Source of the DNA: Bifidobacterium apri
Lineage (GTDB): Bacteria > Actinomycetota > Actinomycetes > Actinomycetales > Bifidobacteriaceae
Reading direction: 5' to 3'
DNA length: 48,862 nt
NCBI RefSeq assembly: GCF_009299485.1
Contig: NZ_WBSO01000015.1
Location: 1 to 48,862, forward strand
Position numbers and translations under genes: made by a program. Under the pieces are notes generated by a model. The model saw nothing but the letters and a program-made list of their open reading frames with translations, was not told the DNA's origin and did no database searches. This document shows, piece after piece, positions 1 to 8,014 of the stretch. How positions within the stretch are numbered: position 1 is the first letter of the stretch; every line of letters starts with the position of its first letter.

Positions 1-2
1 AC

Positions 3-632
3 GAGCTGGCCGGGTATTCCGGCGGGTTCAACTTCAACGGCGTGGAGACGCTTTCCGGTGGCGCCGGTGATGACCGGCTGACGGGTTCGTGGGCGTCGGA
101 CACGCTGGTGGGCGGCCTGGGCGACGATGCGCTCGCCGGTAACAGTGGCGATGACACTCTCATCGGTGGTGAAGGCAACGATACGTTGGAAGGAGGCTAC
201 GGCAACGATTCCTACATTTTCAATGCGGGATTCGGAGCCGACAAGATCTCTGATTCCGAAGGCAGCAACTCAATCACCTTCCACGATTACCAAGTGCGTG
301 ATTTGTCTGCACAGCGTGATGGTGACAACCTTAACCTTGCCTTCACGAAAACCGGTGATTCTGTCACGGTCAATGATTATTACCGTGGTTCGTCCTACAG
401 CAACTTCTCCTATTCGTTCGATGACGGTACGAAACTGTCCAATGATGATGTCGCAAGCATTATGAACGGTACGTACGCCTATGCTGATGTTCAGCAGCAG
501 ACTGATCAGCTTGCCCAGCAGCTTGCTGCCCCGGCCGCCGATACCACCGCTTCGGACACTTCTTCAACTGCAGTGTCTGAAAGCACGGTCGCTCAGGATG
601 CCACCAGCCAATTGTGGGTGGACAAGCAATGA
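3..632 (+). CDS. RTX calcium-binding exoprotein, C-terminal part (5' end outside window)
   Basis: The reading frame is open to the left edge, so only the last 209 residues are visible. Residues about 18-66 hold tandem RTX nonapeptides of the GGxGxDxLx type (for example GGLGDDALAG and GGEGNDTLEG), which in this family bind Ca2+ and fold as a parallel beta-roll outside the cell. They are followed by about 60 residues ending in SFDDGTKLSNDDV, resembling the haemolysin-type calcium-binding related domain (PF06594-like). The last 50 residues are a Gln/Ala/Ser/Thr-rich tail with no Cys, as expected for an uncleaved C-terminal type I secretion signal. The stop overlaps the next start (ATGA), so the protein and its exporter are probably translationally coupled. 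Toxin, protease, lipase or adhesin activity cannot be told, because the N-terminal effector region is missing. RTX proteins are typical of diderm bacteria, so their presence here is odd. Confidence 0.88.
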   Translation, partial: ELAGYSGGFNFNGVETLSGGAGDDRLTGSWASDTLVGGLGDDALAGNSGDDTLIGGEGNDTLEGGYGNDSYIFNAGFGADKISDSEGSNSITFHDYQVRDLSAQRDGDNLNLAFTKTGDSVTVNDYYRGSSYSNFSYSFDDGTKLSNDDVASIMNGTYAYADVQQQTDQLAQQLAAPAADTTASDTSSTAVSESTVAQDATSQLWVDKQ

Positions 633-2881
633 CAGATCAGCGCGAACAACAGTTGAAAGTAACAGAGAATACCGGACAGGTCAGCCAGTCTGTCCAAGAT
701 GATGGAACTGAACCCAAGGCTGAGCAACCAGGACAATCGGCACATGAATCAATCCAAGATTCAGCGATTTCGTGTTTGCTGATAATTGCCGGGCTCCTGC
801 ATGCCCGAGTGTCGCCAGGGCAGGTTGAGCAGCTTACACGGTTCTCTGCGCATCCTCTTGATATGGCGGGGCTTGTGCATCTTGCACGGAAAGTGGGTTT
901 ACGGGCAAAGCCACGAAAAATCGACCATAAGCATGCGAGTTCAATCACCTCTCCGGTGATTGCCCAATGCAATGACGGTTCGTTCTTTGTACTGGCGCGT
1001 GTTGAGCAATCGCCTCAGGGTCAGACACATGCTCTGGTGCTGTTTCCTCAGGAACGATCTGCTCGCCGGGTGACTATAGATGAGCTGTGGTCGTTCTTCA
1101 CCGGCTCGATTGTTGTGCTGAGCGATAAGAGCATGATGAGTGGCGATGTGAGTTTCGGGTTCCGATGGTTCCTGCAATCGGTGCTGAAATTCAAGAAGGA
1201 TTTCGTGTGCGTGTTTCTCGCCGCATTCGTCATCCAGTTGATTGGCATCTTGACACCGCTGATGACACAGGTTGTGGTGGACAAGGTACTGGTGCATCGT
1301 GAGGTGTCCGTGTTGGTGATGCTCAGCATCGCCATGCTGATAGGGTATGTTTTCGAGCTGGTTCTTGGTATTGCGAAAAACTATGTATTCTCGCATACGA
1401 CGAATCGTATCGATGTCACCATCAACTGGCGGTTGTTCCGTCATCTGTTCGCGCTGCCGTTGCGCTATTTTGAATCACGTAAGGTCGGCGAGACCGTTGC
1501 CCGGATGCGTGAGGCTGAGAATATCCGGTCGTTCCTGACGGGTACGCCGTTGTCATCGCTCCTTGATGTGGTGTTCATCGTGGTGTATATCGTCGTGCTG
1601 TTCTTCTACAGCGTTCCTTTGACGTTTGTGGTCATCGCTTCGATTCCCGTGTTTGCGGTGTTGTCCGCTGCGGTGACCCCGATGTTCCGTCGGCGACTTG
1701 ATGAGAAATTCTATGCTGGTTCTGAAGCTCAGTCGTTTCTTGTGGAGAGCATCGGGGGAGTGCAAACGGTGAAATCGTTTGCACTCGAGCCGAGGCTGGA
1801 GCGCAAGTGGGGTAAACTGCAATCCCGGTATGCCACAGCGGGATATCGGACTTCCATTGTTGCAGGGAATGCGAATGCCATCGGAAAATTCATCCAGGAA
1901 GCCTTTGACTTGCTGGTGTTGTTCCTTGGCGCTCAAGCAGTGATGAACGGGACATTCTCGGTTGGTGAGCTGGTGGCATTCCGAATGCTTGCGGGACGTG
2001 TTAGTGGCCCGGTGCTGCGTTTCGTTCAGCTCTGGCAGGACTTCCAACAGGCTTCAATGTCAGTGAGCCGTATCGGTGATATTTTCGGGACCCCGCCTGA
2101 GCCTGGAGTCGGAGCTGATCGAATACAACTGCCGAAGGTACATGGGAATGTGCGATTCGATCATGTGTCGTTCAGATACCGACCGGATACCCCGTGCGCG
2201 GTGGAGGATATGAGCTTCTCGATTCCCGCGGGGATGACTATAGGTGTCTGTGGCAGGAGCGGTTCTGGGAAAAGTACCATCACCAAGCTCATACAACGAC
2301 TCTACGTGCCCCAGGCCGGCAAGATTTCCATAGATGGCATGGATATCTCCTTGGCGGACCCCTCGTGGCTGCGGGGGAATATCGGTGTTGTACTTCAGGA
2401 GAATTTCATGTTCTCCGGTACTGTCGCTGAGAATATCGCTATTCGTTGTCCTGGCGCAGGTACGGACCGTATTGTCGCGGCAGCGAAATTGGCTGGTGCG
2501 CATGAATTCATCCTTGGACTTCAGGACGGTTATGACACCATAATCGGCGAAAAGGGTGTTGGATTGTCAGGCGGACAGAAACAGCGGATTGCCATAGCGC
2601 GCGCGATTATCGATGATCCGCGTATTCTGATTTTCGACGAGGCGACTTCGGCGCTTGATTATGAGTCGGAGAGTATTATCCAGCATAATCTGAAAGCGAT
2701 TTGCAAGGGCAGAACGGTTATCATCGTTGCGCATCGACTCTCGACAATCGAACAGGCGGACAGAATCATGGTCGTCGATCGCGGGCGTGTGAAGGAGTAT
2801 GACACTCCGCAGCGTCTGCTTGCATCCCATGGCTTGTATTGGAGGCTCCACGAACTTCAGCGTAAGGGGGAGGTGTGCTGA
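629..2881 (+). CDS. HlyB-type ABC exporter of a type I secretion system
   Basis: 750 aa. I chose the ATG at 629, overlapping the RTX stop, because GGGTGGA lies 5 nt upstream; a GTG at 614 is the alternative. Domains in order: a C39-peptidase-like domain (about 45-165), a six-helix ABC exporter membrane domain (about 180-440) and a nucleotide-binding domain (about 500-735). Walker A GRSGSGKST lies near residue 545, signature LSGGQKQR near 646, Walker B ILIFDEATSALD near 665 and the H-loop in IVAHRLST near 703. At the position where active C39 peptidases have DCG the sequence reads DSA, so the catalytic Cys appears to be Ser. That matches the non-cleaving C39-like domain of RTX exporters such as HlyB, not bacteriocin exporters. 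Its likely substrate is the upstream RTX protein. Codon choice looks less GC-rich than in the arg genes. Confidence 0.93.
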   Translation: MTDQREQQLKVTENTGQVSQSVQDDGTEPKAEQPGQSAHESIQDSAISCLLIIAGLLHARVSPGQVEQLTRFSAHPLDMAGLVHLARKVGLRAKPRKIDHKHASSITSPVIAQCNDGSFFVLARVEQSPQGQTHALVLFPQERSARRVTIDELWSFFTGSIVVLSDKSMMSGDVSFGFRWFLQSVLKFKKDFVCVFLAAFVIQLIGILTPLMTQVVVDKVLVHREVSVLVMLSIAMLIGYVFELVLGIAKNYVFSHTTNRIDVTINWRLFRHLFALPLRYFESRKVGETVARMREAENIRSFLTGTPLSSLLDVVFIVVYIVVLFFYSVPLTFVVIASIPVFAVLSAAVTPMFRRRLDEKFYAGSEAQSFLVESIGGVQTVKSFALEPRLERKWGKLQSRYATAGYRTSIVAGNANAIGKFIQEAFDLLVLFLGAQAVMNGTFSVGELVAFRMLAGRVSGPVLRFVQLWQDFQQASMSVSRIGDIFGTPPEPGVGADRIQLPKVHGNVRFDHVSFRYRPDTPCAVEDMSFSIPAGMTIGVCGRSGSGKSTITKLIQRLYVPQAGKISIDGMDISLADPSWLRGNIGVVLQENFMFSGTVAENIAIRCPGAGTDRIVAAAKLAGAHEFILGLQDGYDTIIGEKGVGLSGGQKQRIAIARAIIDDPRILIFDEATSALDYESESIIQHNLKAICKGRTVIIVAHRLSTIEQADRIMVVDRGRVKEYDTPQRLLASHGLYWRLHELQRKGEVC

Positions 2882-4200
2882 TGTTCCGTAAGCATCGAAA
2901 GAAGATACAAGAACAGACCGGTGTACGTGCGGAGGATGCATATCTTGCTCGCCATGCGGATGGTGCCGATGGCCTCTATTATGATTTTCTGCCCGAAATG
3001 ATTGAAATCATTGAAAAACCATCTCACCCTGCGGGAAAGGTGATTATCTGGACGGTTGCCGCATGTATCGTAGCCGTCATCGTGGCGTGTTCGGCGGTTC
3101 GAACTGATGTCGTGGTAACGGCACAAGGTGATATCGAGCCTGAACAGGGTATTTCGGTTGTGTCAACCAGCCAAGGAGGGGCGATTGACAGTATCGATGT
3201 AAGAGACGGGGATACTGTTCGTTCAGGGCAAACGTTGATGACCTTGGATGATGACGACGCCATGGGGCAGGCGGTGATTGCCGCTCGGCAGATTCTGGTC
3301 ATGGTGGCGCAAAACAATCAGTATCAGAAGGTTCTGGATGGACAAGATACCGATGTGACCGCGGATTCGACGGATAATCAGATCTCCGGTTTCCTGTCCG
3401 CAACGGCATCTCAGCAGGCGGACAACATTGTGCTGACTGCGGACACATCCAAGCAAAAGCAGCTAGGACGCAATGTGTCGGATGTCGCGAAGGACATTTT
3501 CGTACAGCATGCGTTGAAAGACCCGGTATTGTTCGACCAGTTGCGTAGCGCGGCTCGTACCGTTGATGCTTCCCGAGCGTTGCTCAACGTCGATGCCGAT
3601 CAAGAGCGAGCTATTATTCTGCAGGCAATGGAACAAAACGCTTCGCAATGCGCACAGTATCAGGCAACGTTGAGACAACAGGTGCTTGCGATCTCCAGGA
3701 GTACAATCGTCGCACCTGCCTCAGGTGTGGTGAGCGGCCTAGGGGAGCCGGCAGTCGGGACTTTGGTGTCATCTGGGACCGCGTTACTCAAAATCATTCC
3801 GAAAGATGCTGGTATGGTGGTCGACTGTGCTATTCCTGCCTCAGAATTACGAGAGATTCATGTCGGCTCGGTCACTGAGATAAAGGTGAGTGCATATCCA
3901 TATTCTGACTATGGCGTGATTACTGGAAAAATAACGTATCTGGCACCGGATTCGACAGTGGCCGATACGTCATCGGCAGCTTCAAGGAATTCAAACTCTG
4001 GCAGCTCTGAACGTGGAATATCTTCTGCGCAGGAGAAGACATACCGGGCGCGTATAGCATTGTCGAAGTATCCAAAATCCTTGCCATTGCGTGCCGGAAT
4101 GCCTGTTGAAGTCGAAGTGAAAACCGGTACGCGCACCATCATCGGGTACTTTTTGGATTCGCTGAAGAAGGGAGCGCACGACACGTTCACTCAACGGTAA
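2881..4200 (+). CDS. HlyD-family periplasmic-adaptor-type subunit of the type I exporter
   Basis: 439 aa. Start taken at ATG 2881 (TGATG overlap with the exporter stop) because GGGGGAGG sits 7 nt upstream; the GTG at 2875 is too close to it. There is a short cytoplasmic N-terminus and one membrane helix at about residues 54-75. Lipoyl-like halves flank a helical region (IDSIDVRDGDTVRSGQTL, later IVAPASGVVSG), and a beta-barrel follows. The C-terminal signature RAGMPVEVEVKTGTRTIIGY is typical of HlyD/RTX-exporter adaptors. In Gram-negatives this protein bridges the ABC exporter to TolC. No outer membrane protein is encoded here, so in a monoderm host it may form a wall-spanning conduit or a substrate-engaging cap; that is inference. 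Confidence 0.92.
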   Translation: MFRKHRKKIQEQTGVRAEDAYLARHADGADGLYYDFLPEMIEIIEKPSHPAGKVIIWTVAACIVAVIVACSAVRTDVVVTAQGDIEPEQGISVVSTSQGGAIDSIDVRDGDTVRSGQTLMTLDDDDAMGQAVIAARQILVMVAQNNQYQKVLDGQDTDVTADSTDNQISGFLSATASQQADNIVLTADTSKQKQLGRNVSDVAKDIFVQHALKDPVLFDQLRSAARTVDASRALLNVDADQERAIILQAMEQNASQCAQYQATLRQQVLAISRSTIVAPASGVVSGLGEPAVGTLVSSGTALLKIIPKDAGMVVDCAIPASELREIHVGSVTEIKVSAYPYSDYGVITGKITYLAPDSTVADTSSAASRNSNSGSSERGISSAQEKTYRARIALSKYPKSLPLRAGMPVEVEVKTGTRTIIGYFLDSLKKGAHDTFTQR

Positions 4201-4230
4201 ATCATGCAAACGTTAACACGCACAGTATGG

Positions 4231-4253
4231 GCGGAATCGGTGCGGGATTCCGC
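4231..4253. terminator. Hairpin after the hlyD-like gene, possible terminator
   Basis: Perfect 8-bp inverted repeat GCGGAATC / GATTCCGC with a 7-nt loop, 30 nt after the adaptor stop codon. There is no T-run, so rho-independent function is uncertain. If it terminates, the gene at 4367 is expressed separately from the secretion genes. Confidence 0.4.
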
Positions 4254-4366
4254 AGTCATCAGAATACAATGGGTGCTGGCATGCCTCTGGCATTACGTCT
4301 GACACCTGATGTGGGGTAGCCCGCACGGCCCCAAGCACAACCCAAATCGTCAAAGAGAAAGCAGAG

Positions 4367-5128
4367 ATGATGAATGAACCAACGAACGGCTGGCCGGCGT
4401 ATTCAAAGCCGATGCCCAAGCCGACCTTGCAGGACAGGATCTATTTCGCGCGGGTGCGTAAGGAGAAGCAGCGCGACCTGTTGCATGGTCTGGCCGTGGC
4501 GGAGGGGCCGTTCTACGCGCGTCTTGAGCGGATGTGCTCGATCAACGGTGTTGTTCAGGCCAGTGAGATGGCGGATCCTGTGGCACTCATTGCCGCGTAT
4601 GCCGCGCAGTATGCGGCAGTGTACTCGGGTGTACCTTCGGGTTTGCGTCTTGACACGGTGATGGGTTCCGATGGCAGCCGGTGGGTGATGGGGCCGGCGT
4701 TGGATCAGTATCTGCTCAATATGCAGGATTACAGCGTGGCGGGTCTCGTGCGGTTCGGGTACCGGAACGTCTACCCGGATGGTGCTGATCTTGACATTCA
4801 GGGCATTGCCGACACTGTTGTCGGTTCGATGGTCGGCAATGGGTCACATCAGATTCTTGGCGGAAGCTGGAGAACCACGGTTGCACATGGCAATCAGCTG
4901 TGGGATATGTGGGAGCCGTCTATTCGCATGGTGTGCAGCAATCCGAAAGAAGCGGTGATCCTATTCTCATGCCTGATGGTTGATTTCCTTCGTCATATCC
5001 AGACGAACGGCGATGGTACCGCTACCGATGTCCGTGAGAATTATCGTACGATGCTCACGCAGACGATACTCATGTCCACTGTTGACTTCGGGCTGCTTGG
5101 CAAGACGACTGGGGCGACCACCGAATAG
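4367..5128 (+). CDS. Hypothetical protein downstream of the type I secretion genes
   Basis: 253 aa, not recognised. It starts MMNEP with two possible ATG codons (4367 and 4370) behind a purine-rich AAAGAGAAAGCAGAG. There is no signal peptide and no convincing membrane helix. The N-terminal third is charged and helical (IYFARVRKEKQRDLLHG); the middle contains aromatic and Gly motifs such as GSDGSRWVMGPALDQY and ends in a mixed alpha/beta stretch. The predicted soluble cytoplasmic nature and the position 166 bp behind the HlyD-like gene suggest an accessory, chaperone or immunity role, but nothing in the sequence shows it. No similarity to HlyC-type acyltransferases is apparent. The base composition resembles the secretion genes rather than the housekeeping genes, so it may belong to the same acquired block. 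Confidence 0.75.
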   Translation: MMNEPTNGWPAYSKPMPKPTLQDRIYFARVRKEKQRDLLHGLAVAEGPFYARLERMCSINGVVQASEMADPVALIAAYAAQYAAVYSGVPSGLRLDTVMGSDGSRWVMGPALDQYLLNMQDYSVAGLVRFGYRNVYPDGADLDIQGIADTVVGSMVGNGSHQILGGSWRTTVAHGNQLWDMWEPSIRMVCSNPKEAVILFSCLMVDFLRHIQTNGDGTATDVRENYRTMLTQTILMSTVDFGLLGKTTGATTE

Positions 5129-5180
5129 TCACGGGCTTTCGGGTCTCCTCACATGGCCCGTGTGTGGGTGTGTTTCGTTA

Positions 5181-5223
5181 CGTTCCTGCGCTTCTGCGTT
5201 CCTGCGTTCCTGCGTTCCTGCGT
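5181..5223. repeat. Short tandem repeat (CGTTCCTG-type octamers/nonamers)
   Basis: Several copies of TGCGTTCC in tandem between the hypothetical gene and the YwlG-like gene. No coding role is visible; it is probably a slippage product. Confidence 0.7.
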
Positions 5224-5250
5224 ATCGGCACCGGTGCCATGCCAATCCCT

Positions 5251-5292
5251 GCTTCTGCCGACACTGACACGCTCCTCAGTGTCGGCAGAAGC
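5251..5292. terminator. Perfect 17-bp palindrome between convergent genes
   Basis: GCTTCTGCCGACACTGA pairs exactly with the sequence at 5276-5292, with an 8-nt loop at 5268-5275. It sits between two convergent genes, as expected for a bidirectional terminator. It has no classical T-tract on either side. Confidence 0.6.
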
Positions 5293-5312
5293 AGAAGAAC
5301 TGCTCCTACCGC

Positions 5313-5885
5313 TTACATCAGCTTTTCGTCGTAGATGGCCCGGCTGCCGCCGATGTACTTCGGACGGTAACGCGCGCAGATGATGTGCGCCTTGCCGATC
5401 ATGTCCATGGAGATGCGCAGCGGAACAACCACCGGGTGGATATGCATGCCGATGAGCGTGCCGCCGATATCGATGCCGGCTTTCGCTTTGGCTTGGATAT
5501 CCTCGACCAGAACCGGATGGTCGAACGATTGGTAGGCGATGGTGCCGAACGCGCCACCCGCATGATTGGGCTGGGGGATTGCGTTGACCTGATCGAAGCC
5601 GTAATGTTCAAGGCATTCCTGCTCGATGACCAGCGCGCGGTTCAAATGCTCGCAGCATTGTGCGGCGAGGAAGATTCCCGCCGGTTTCAGTACTGACTGG
5701 GCGCCTTCGAACAGGTACGGCGCCACATCCATGGACGTATGGGTGCCGATCTGCTCGCCGAGCACCTCGCTGGACGAGCATCCGATGACGAAAATATCGC
5801 CGGCGGACAGATGCGCCGCCTCGAGGACCTCACGCACTGCCTGCGCGGTCTGCTGCCTGATCTGTTCGAAATCCTGTTTCTGCAT
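5313..5885 (-). CDS. YwlG/DUF436 family protein (TIGR01440-like)
   Basis: 190 aa, the usual family length. Recognised from the early motif VIGCSSSEVLGEQIGTHTS, the central QCCEHLNRALVIE and the PNHAGGAF and MDMIGKAHIICARYRP blocks characteristic of the YwlG/UPF0340 family. The function is unknown in the family, and no membrane segment is present. The start is the ATG at 5885, with no Shine-Dalgarno sequence. A TACAAT hexamer ends 7 nt before the ATG, so the transcript is probably leaderless. It stands alone on the minus strand between two plus-strand blocks. Confidence 0.88.
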   Translation of the reverse strand: MQKQDFEQIRQQTAQAVREVLEAAHLSAGDIFVIGCSSSEVLGEQIGTHTSMDVAPYLFEGAQSVLKPAGIFLAAQCCEHLNRALVIEQECLEHYGFDQVNAIPQPNHAGGAFGTIAYQSFDHPVLVEDIQAKAKAGIDIGGTLIGMHIHPVVVPLRISMDMIGKAHIICARYRPKYIGGSRAIYDEKLM

Positions 5886-5892
5886 ACCGCCG

Positions 5893-5898
5893 ATTGTA
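5893..5898 (-). promoter_or_regulatory. Probable leaderless -10 element for the YwlG-like gene
   Basis: TACAAT on the minus strand, separated by 7 nt from the ATG, with no ribosome binding site between. Transcription would start at or next to the A of the ATG. The same layout occurs before the genes at 9205 and 42816. Confidence 0.5.
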
Positions 5899-6123
5899 CT
5901 AGCGCTATGTCACGCGGAATCCGCTCGGTTCATCACACGGCACGATGCCAAACCATATGCCATCACCCATGCCGTTTTCAGCGTTTTTCAGGATATTCGG
6001 CAGTGCCGTCCAAGAGATATCCGATGGGAATCCGAGCAGTGAGAAAGCGTTTTAGCATAATCAGGCGCTTGACTGGAACCATGCCGTCACAAGACGGATA
6101 TAAACGTCGTAAAGGAAGAACGT

Positions 6124-7863
6124 ATGTTCGTACTGAACAACGCATGGAACAATGTTGTACGCAATAAGGGACGTAATATCCTGATCATCATCGTCGTGGC
6201 GATCATCGCATCCGCCGCGACCATCGGTCTGGCGATTCGGCAGGCGGCGCAGACTGCTCGGGACACCGGCTTGAGCAACACCACCGTCACCGCGCAGATC
6301 AGCGTGGACAGGGCAAAGCTCATGAGTGAGTCGCAGGCTTCGGCAAGCTCGTCGTCTACGTCATCCTCCGGCTCGTCGTCCTCGTCGGACGGCAAACCCG
6401 ATTTCGAGTCGATGCGCAGCGCGTTGAGCGACAAACAGTTGAGCCTGAGTGAGTATCAGAAGTATGCGAAGGCGTCAAGCGCGGTGAAATCCACGTATTA
6501 CACGGAAACGACATCGTTGGCGGCGGCCGACTCCTTCCAGCCCGTAGAAAGTTCGGAATCGAGCTCGGACTCGTCGTCAAGTTCGGATTCGTCGTCAAGT
6601 TCGGATTCGTCGTCAAGTTCGGACCCGTCGTCCGCAAATACCGGAAATCAGCCTTCCGCCAACGCGCCCGACCAAGGTGACCAAGGTAGCCAGGGCGGCA
6701 AAGGCGGCATGGTGCAGCAGTCCGGTGATTTCTCGCTCGTTGGCTTCTCCTCCGACACCGCGGTCGAGAACGCCGCCAACGGCAGTTTCACCATGACATC
6801 CGGCGAGGTGTTCGGCTACACCTCATCTTCGGACGGGGACGTGATCATCTCCCAGTCGCTCGCCACCTTCAACAATCTCAAGGTCGGCGACACCATCAGT
6901 GTGGCGAACGCGTCGGATTCATCGACGACGTACAAGCTGACCGTGGTCGGCATCTACAAGAACACGTCGGATTCGTCGCAGACCATGGGCAGGCCGGGAA
7001 GCTCGACCGCCGCTGACCCGGCGAATGCCATCTACACGTCAGTATCGACGCTCAAGAAACTGGGACTGGACTCCTCGTCGGACTCCGATAGTGCGGCTCA
7101 ACTGAGTTTCACCTACGTTTTCGCCAATAAGGATGCATACGAAACCTTCGTCTCCGACGTGAAGAAGGCGGGGCTGTCCAGCGATTACACAGTCCAGTCC
7201 GCCGACGTTGAGGAATACGAGCAGAGCCTTGTACCGTTGGATAACCTGGCGAAGTTCGCGTTGACCCTGCTGATCATCGTGCTTGCAGTCGGCGCGATCG
7301 TGCTGGTCGCACTCAATCTGTTCAACATCCGAGAACGCAAATATGAAATCGGTGTGCTCACGGCAATCGGCGTGAATAAGGCGAAAGTCGCCATGCAGTT
7401 CGTGGTCGAGGTGTTCGTCGTCACCATGATCGGCTTGGCAATCGGTGTCGCCGGCGGTGCGGTCGCTTCGGTGCCGGTGTCCAATCAGCTGCTTGCCAGC
7501 CAGGTTGCCTCGCAGCAAAGCCAGCAAGCCAGCCAGCAGCAACAGTTTGGTCGTGGCATGCAGGCTCCGGGTTCGTCGGGATCTTCTGGGTCTTCTGATT
7601 CGTCCAGTTCGTCCGGCTCGTCCGGCTCGTCGTCGAATAACGCTGACACATCGACCACCGGTCAGGCACCGGCACAGCCGACCGGCGGCAAGATGATGAC
7701 TCGCGCAGTGAACTACGTGTCCACCGTCAATGCCTCCGTGAACCTCAAAATCGTCGGACAACTGATATTGATCGGTCTCGCATTGACCATACTGGCTTCA
7801 CTCGCGGCGGTGATTGTCGTCATGCGATACGAGCCGTTGCAAATCCTCGCCGACAGGTCCTGA
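6124..7863 (+). CDS. MacB/FtsX-like ABC transporter permease with Ser-rich loops
   Basis: 579 aa. ATG 6124 follows AAAGGAAG at 6111-6118. One N-terminal helix (about 18-38), a long external region, then three helices near residues 375-402, 418-450 and 540-570: the four-helix FtsX/MacB permease plan. The motif NIRERKYEIGVLTAIGV near the second helix is the usual ATPase coupling loop. Two low-complexity hydrophilic inserts stand out: SSSSSD repeats near residues 145-170, and a Gln then Gly/Ser-rich insert near 455-520 between the third and fourth helices, normally a short loop. With the ATPase at 8015 it probably forms an export or mechanotransmission complex; the substrate is unknown. The Ser-rich inserts may be wall-spanning linkers or slippage products. 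Confidence 0.88.
   Translation: MFVLNNAWNNVVRNKGRNILIIIVVAIIASAATIGLAIRQAAQTARDTGLSNTTVTAQISVDRAKLMSESQASASSSSTSSSGSSSSSDGKPDFESMRSALSDKQLSLSEYQKYAKASSAVKSTYYTETTSLAAADSFQPVESSESSSDSSSSSDSSSSSDSSSSSDPSSANTGNQPSANAPDQGDQGSQGGKGGMVQQSGDFSLVGFSSDTAVENAANGSFTMTSGEVFGYTSSSDGDVIISQSLATFNNLKVGDTISVANASDSSTTYKLTVVGIYKNTSDSSQTMGRPGSSTAADPANAIYTSVSTLKKLGLDSSSDSDSAAQLSFTYVFANKDAYETFVSDVKKAGLSSDYTVQSADVEEYEQSLVPLDNLAKFALTLLIIVLAVGAIVLVALNLFNIRERKYEIGVLTAIGVNKAKVAMQFVVEVFVVTMIGLAIGVAGGAVASVPVSNQLLASQVASQQSQQASQQQQFGRGMQAPGSSGSSGSSDSSSSSGSSGSSSNNADTSTTGQAPAQPTGGKMMTRAVNYVSTVNASVNLKIVGQLILIGLALTILASLAAVIVVMRYEPLQILADRS
6571..6624 (+). repeat. In-frame 18-bp tandem repeat encoding SSSSSD
   Basis: Three nearly identical 18-bp units (6571-6588, 6589-6606, 6607-6624), preceded by a degenerate one. 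Each adds six residues to the extracellular region of the permease, so copy number can change without a frameshift. Confidence 0.85.
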
Positions 7864-7885
7864 CCGAAAGCGAACCGATCGCAAG

Positions 7886-7950
7886 CCAATCGAATCGTAA
7901 ACCAATCGAACGGCAACCAATCGAACGGCGCCAATCGAACCGTAATCGAA
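7886..7950. repeat. Degenerate 14-16 bp tandem repeat with CCAATCGAA core
   Basis: CCAATCGAA occurs at 7886, 7902, 7917 and 7931, with a related TAATCGAA at 7943. The array fills most of the gap between the permease and its ATPase. It may be neutral slippage, or may affect coupling between the two cistrons. Confidence 0.75.
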
Positions 7951-8014
7951 TGAACCGTGCCCTTGCATCCCGAGGTTCCGATGTCGGGACGGAAGAGCAC
8001 CGAATGGAGCAACC

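Noticed and set aside
4367..5128. HlyC-type toxin acyltransferase
   Set aside because: The length and motifs do not match; no conserved His/Asp acyltransferase pattern was seen.
6069..6104. Promoter TTGACT ... TATAAA before the permease
   Set aside because: The hexamers are 24 bp apart, too far for a standard promoter.
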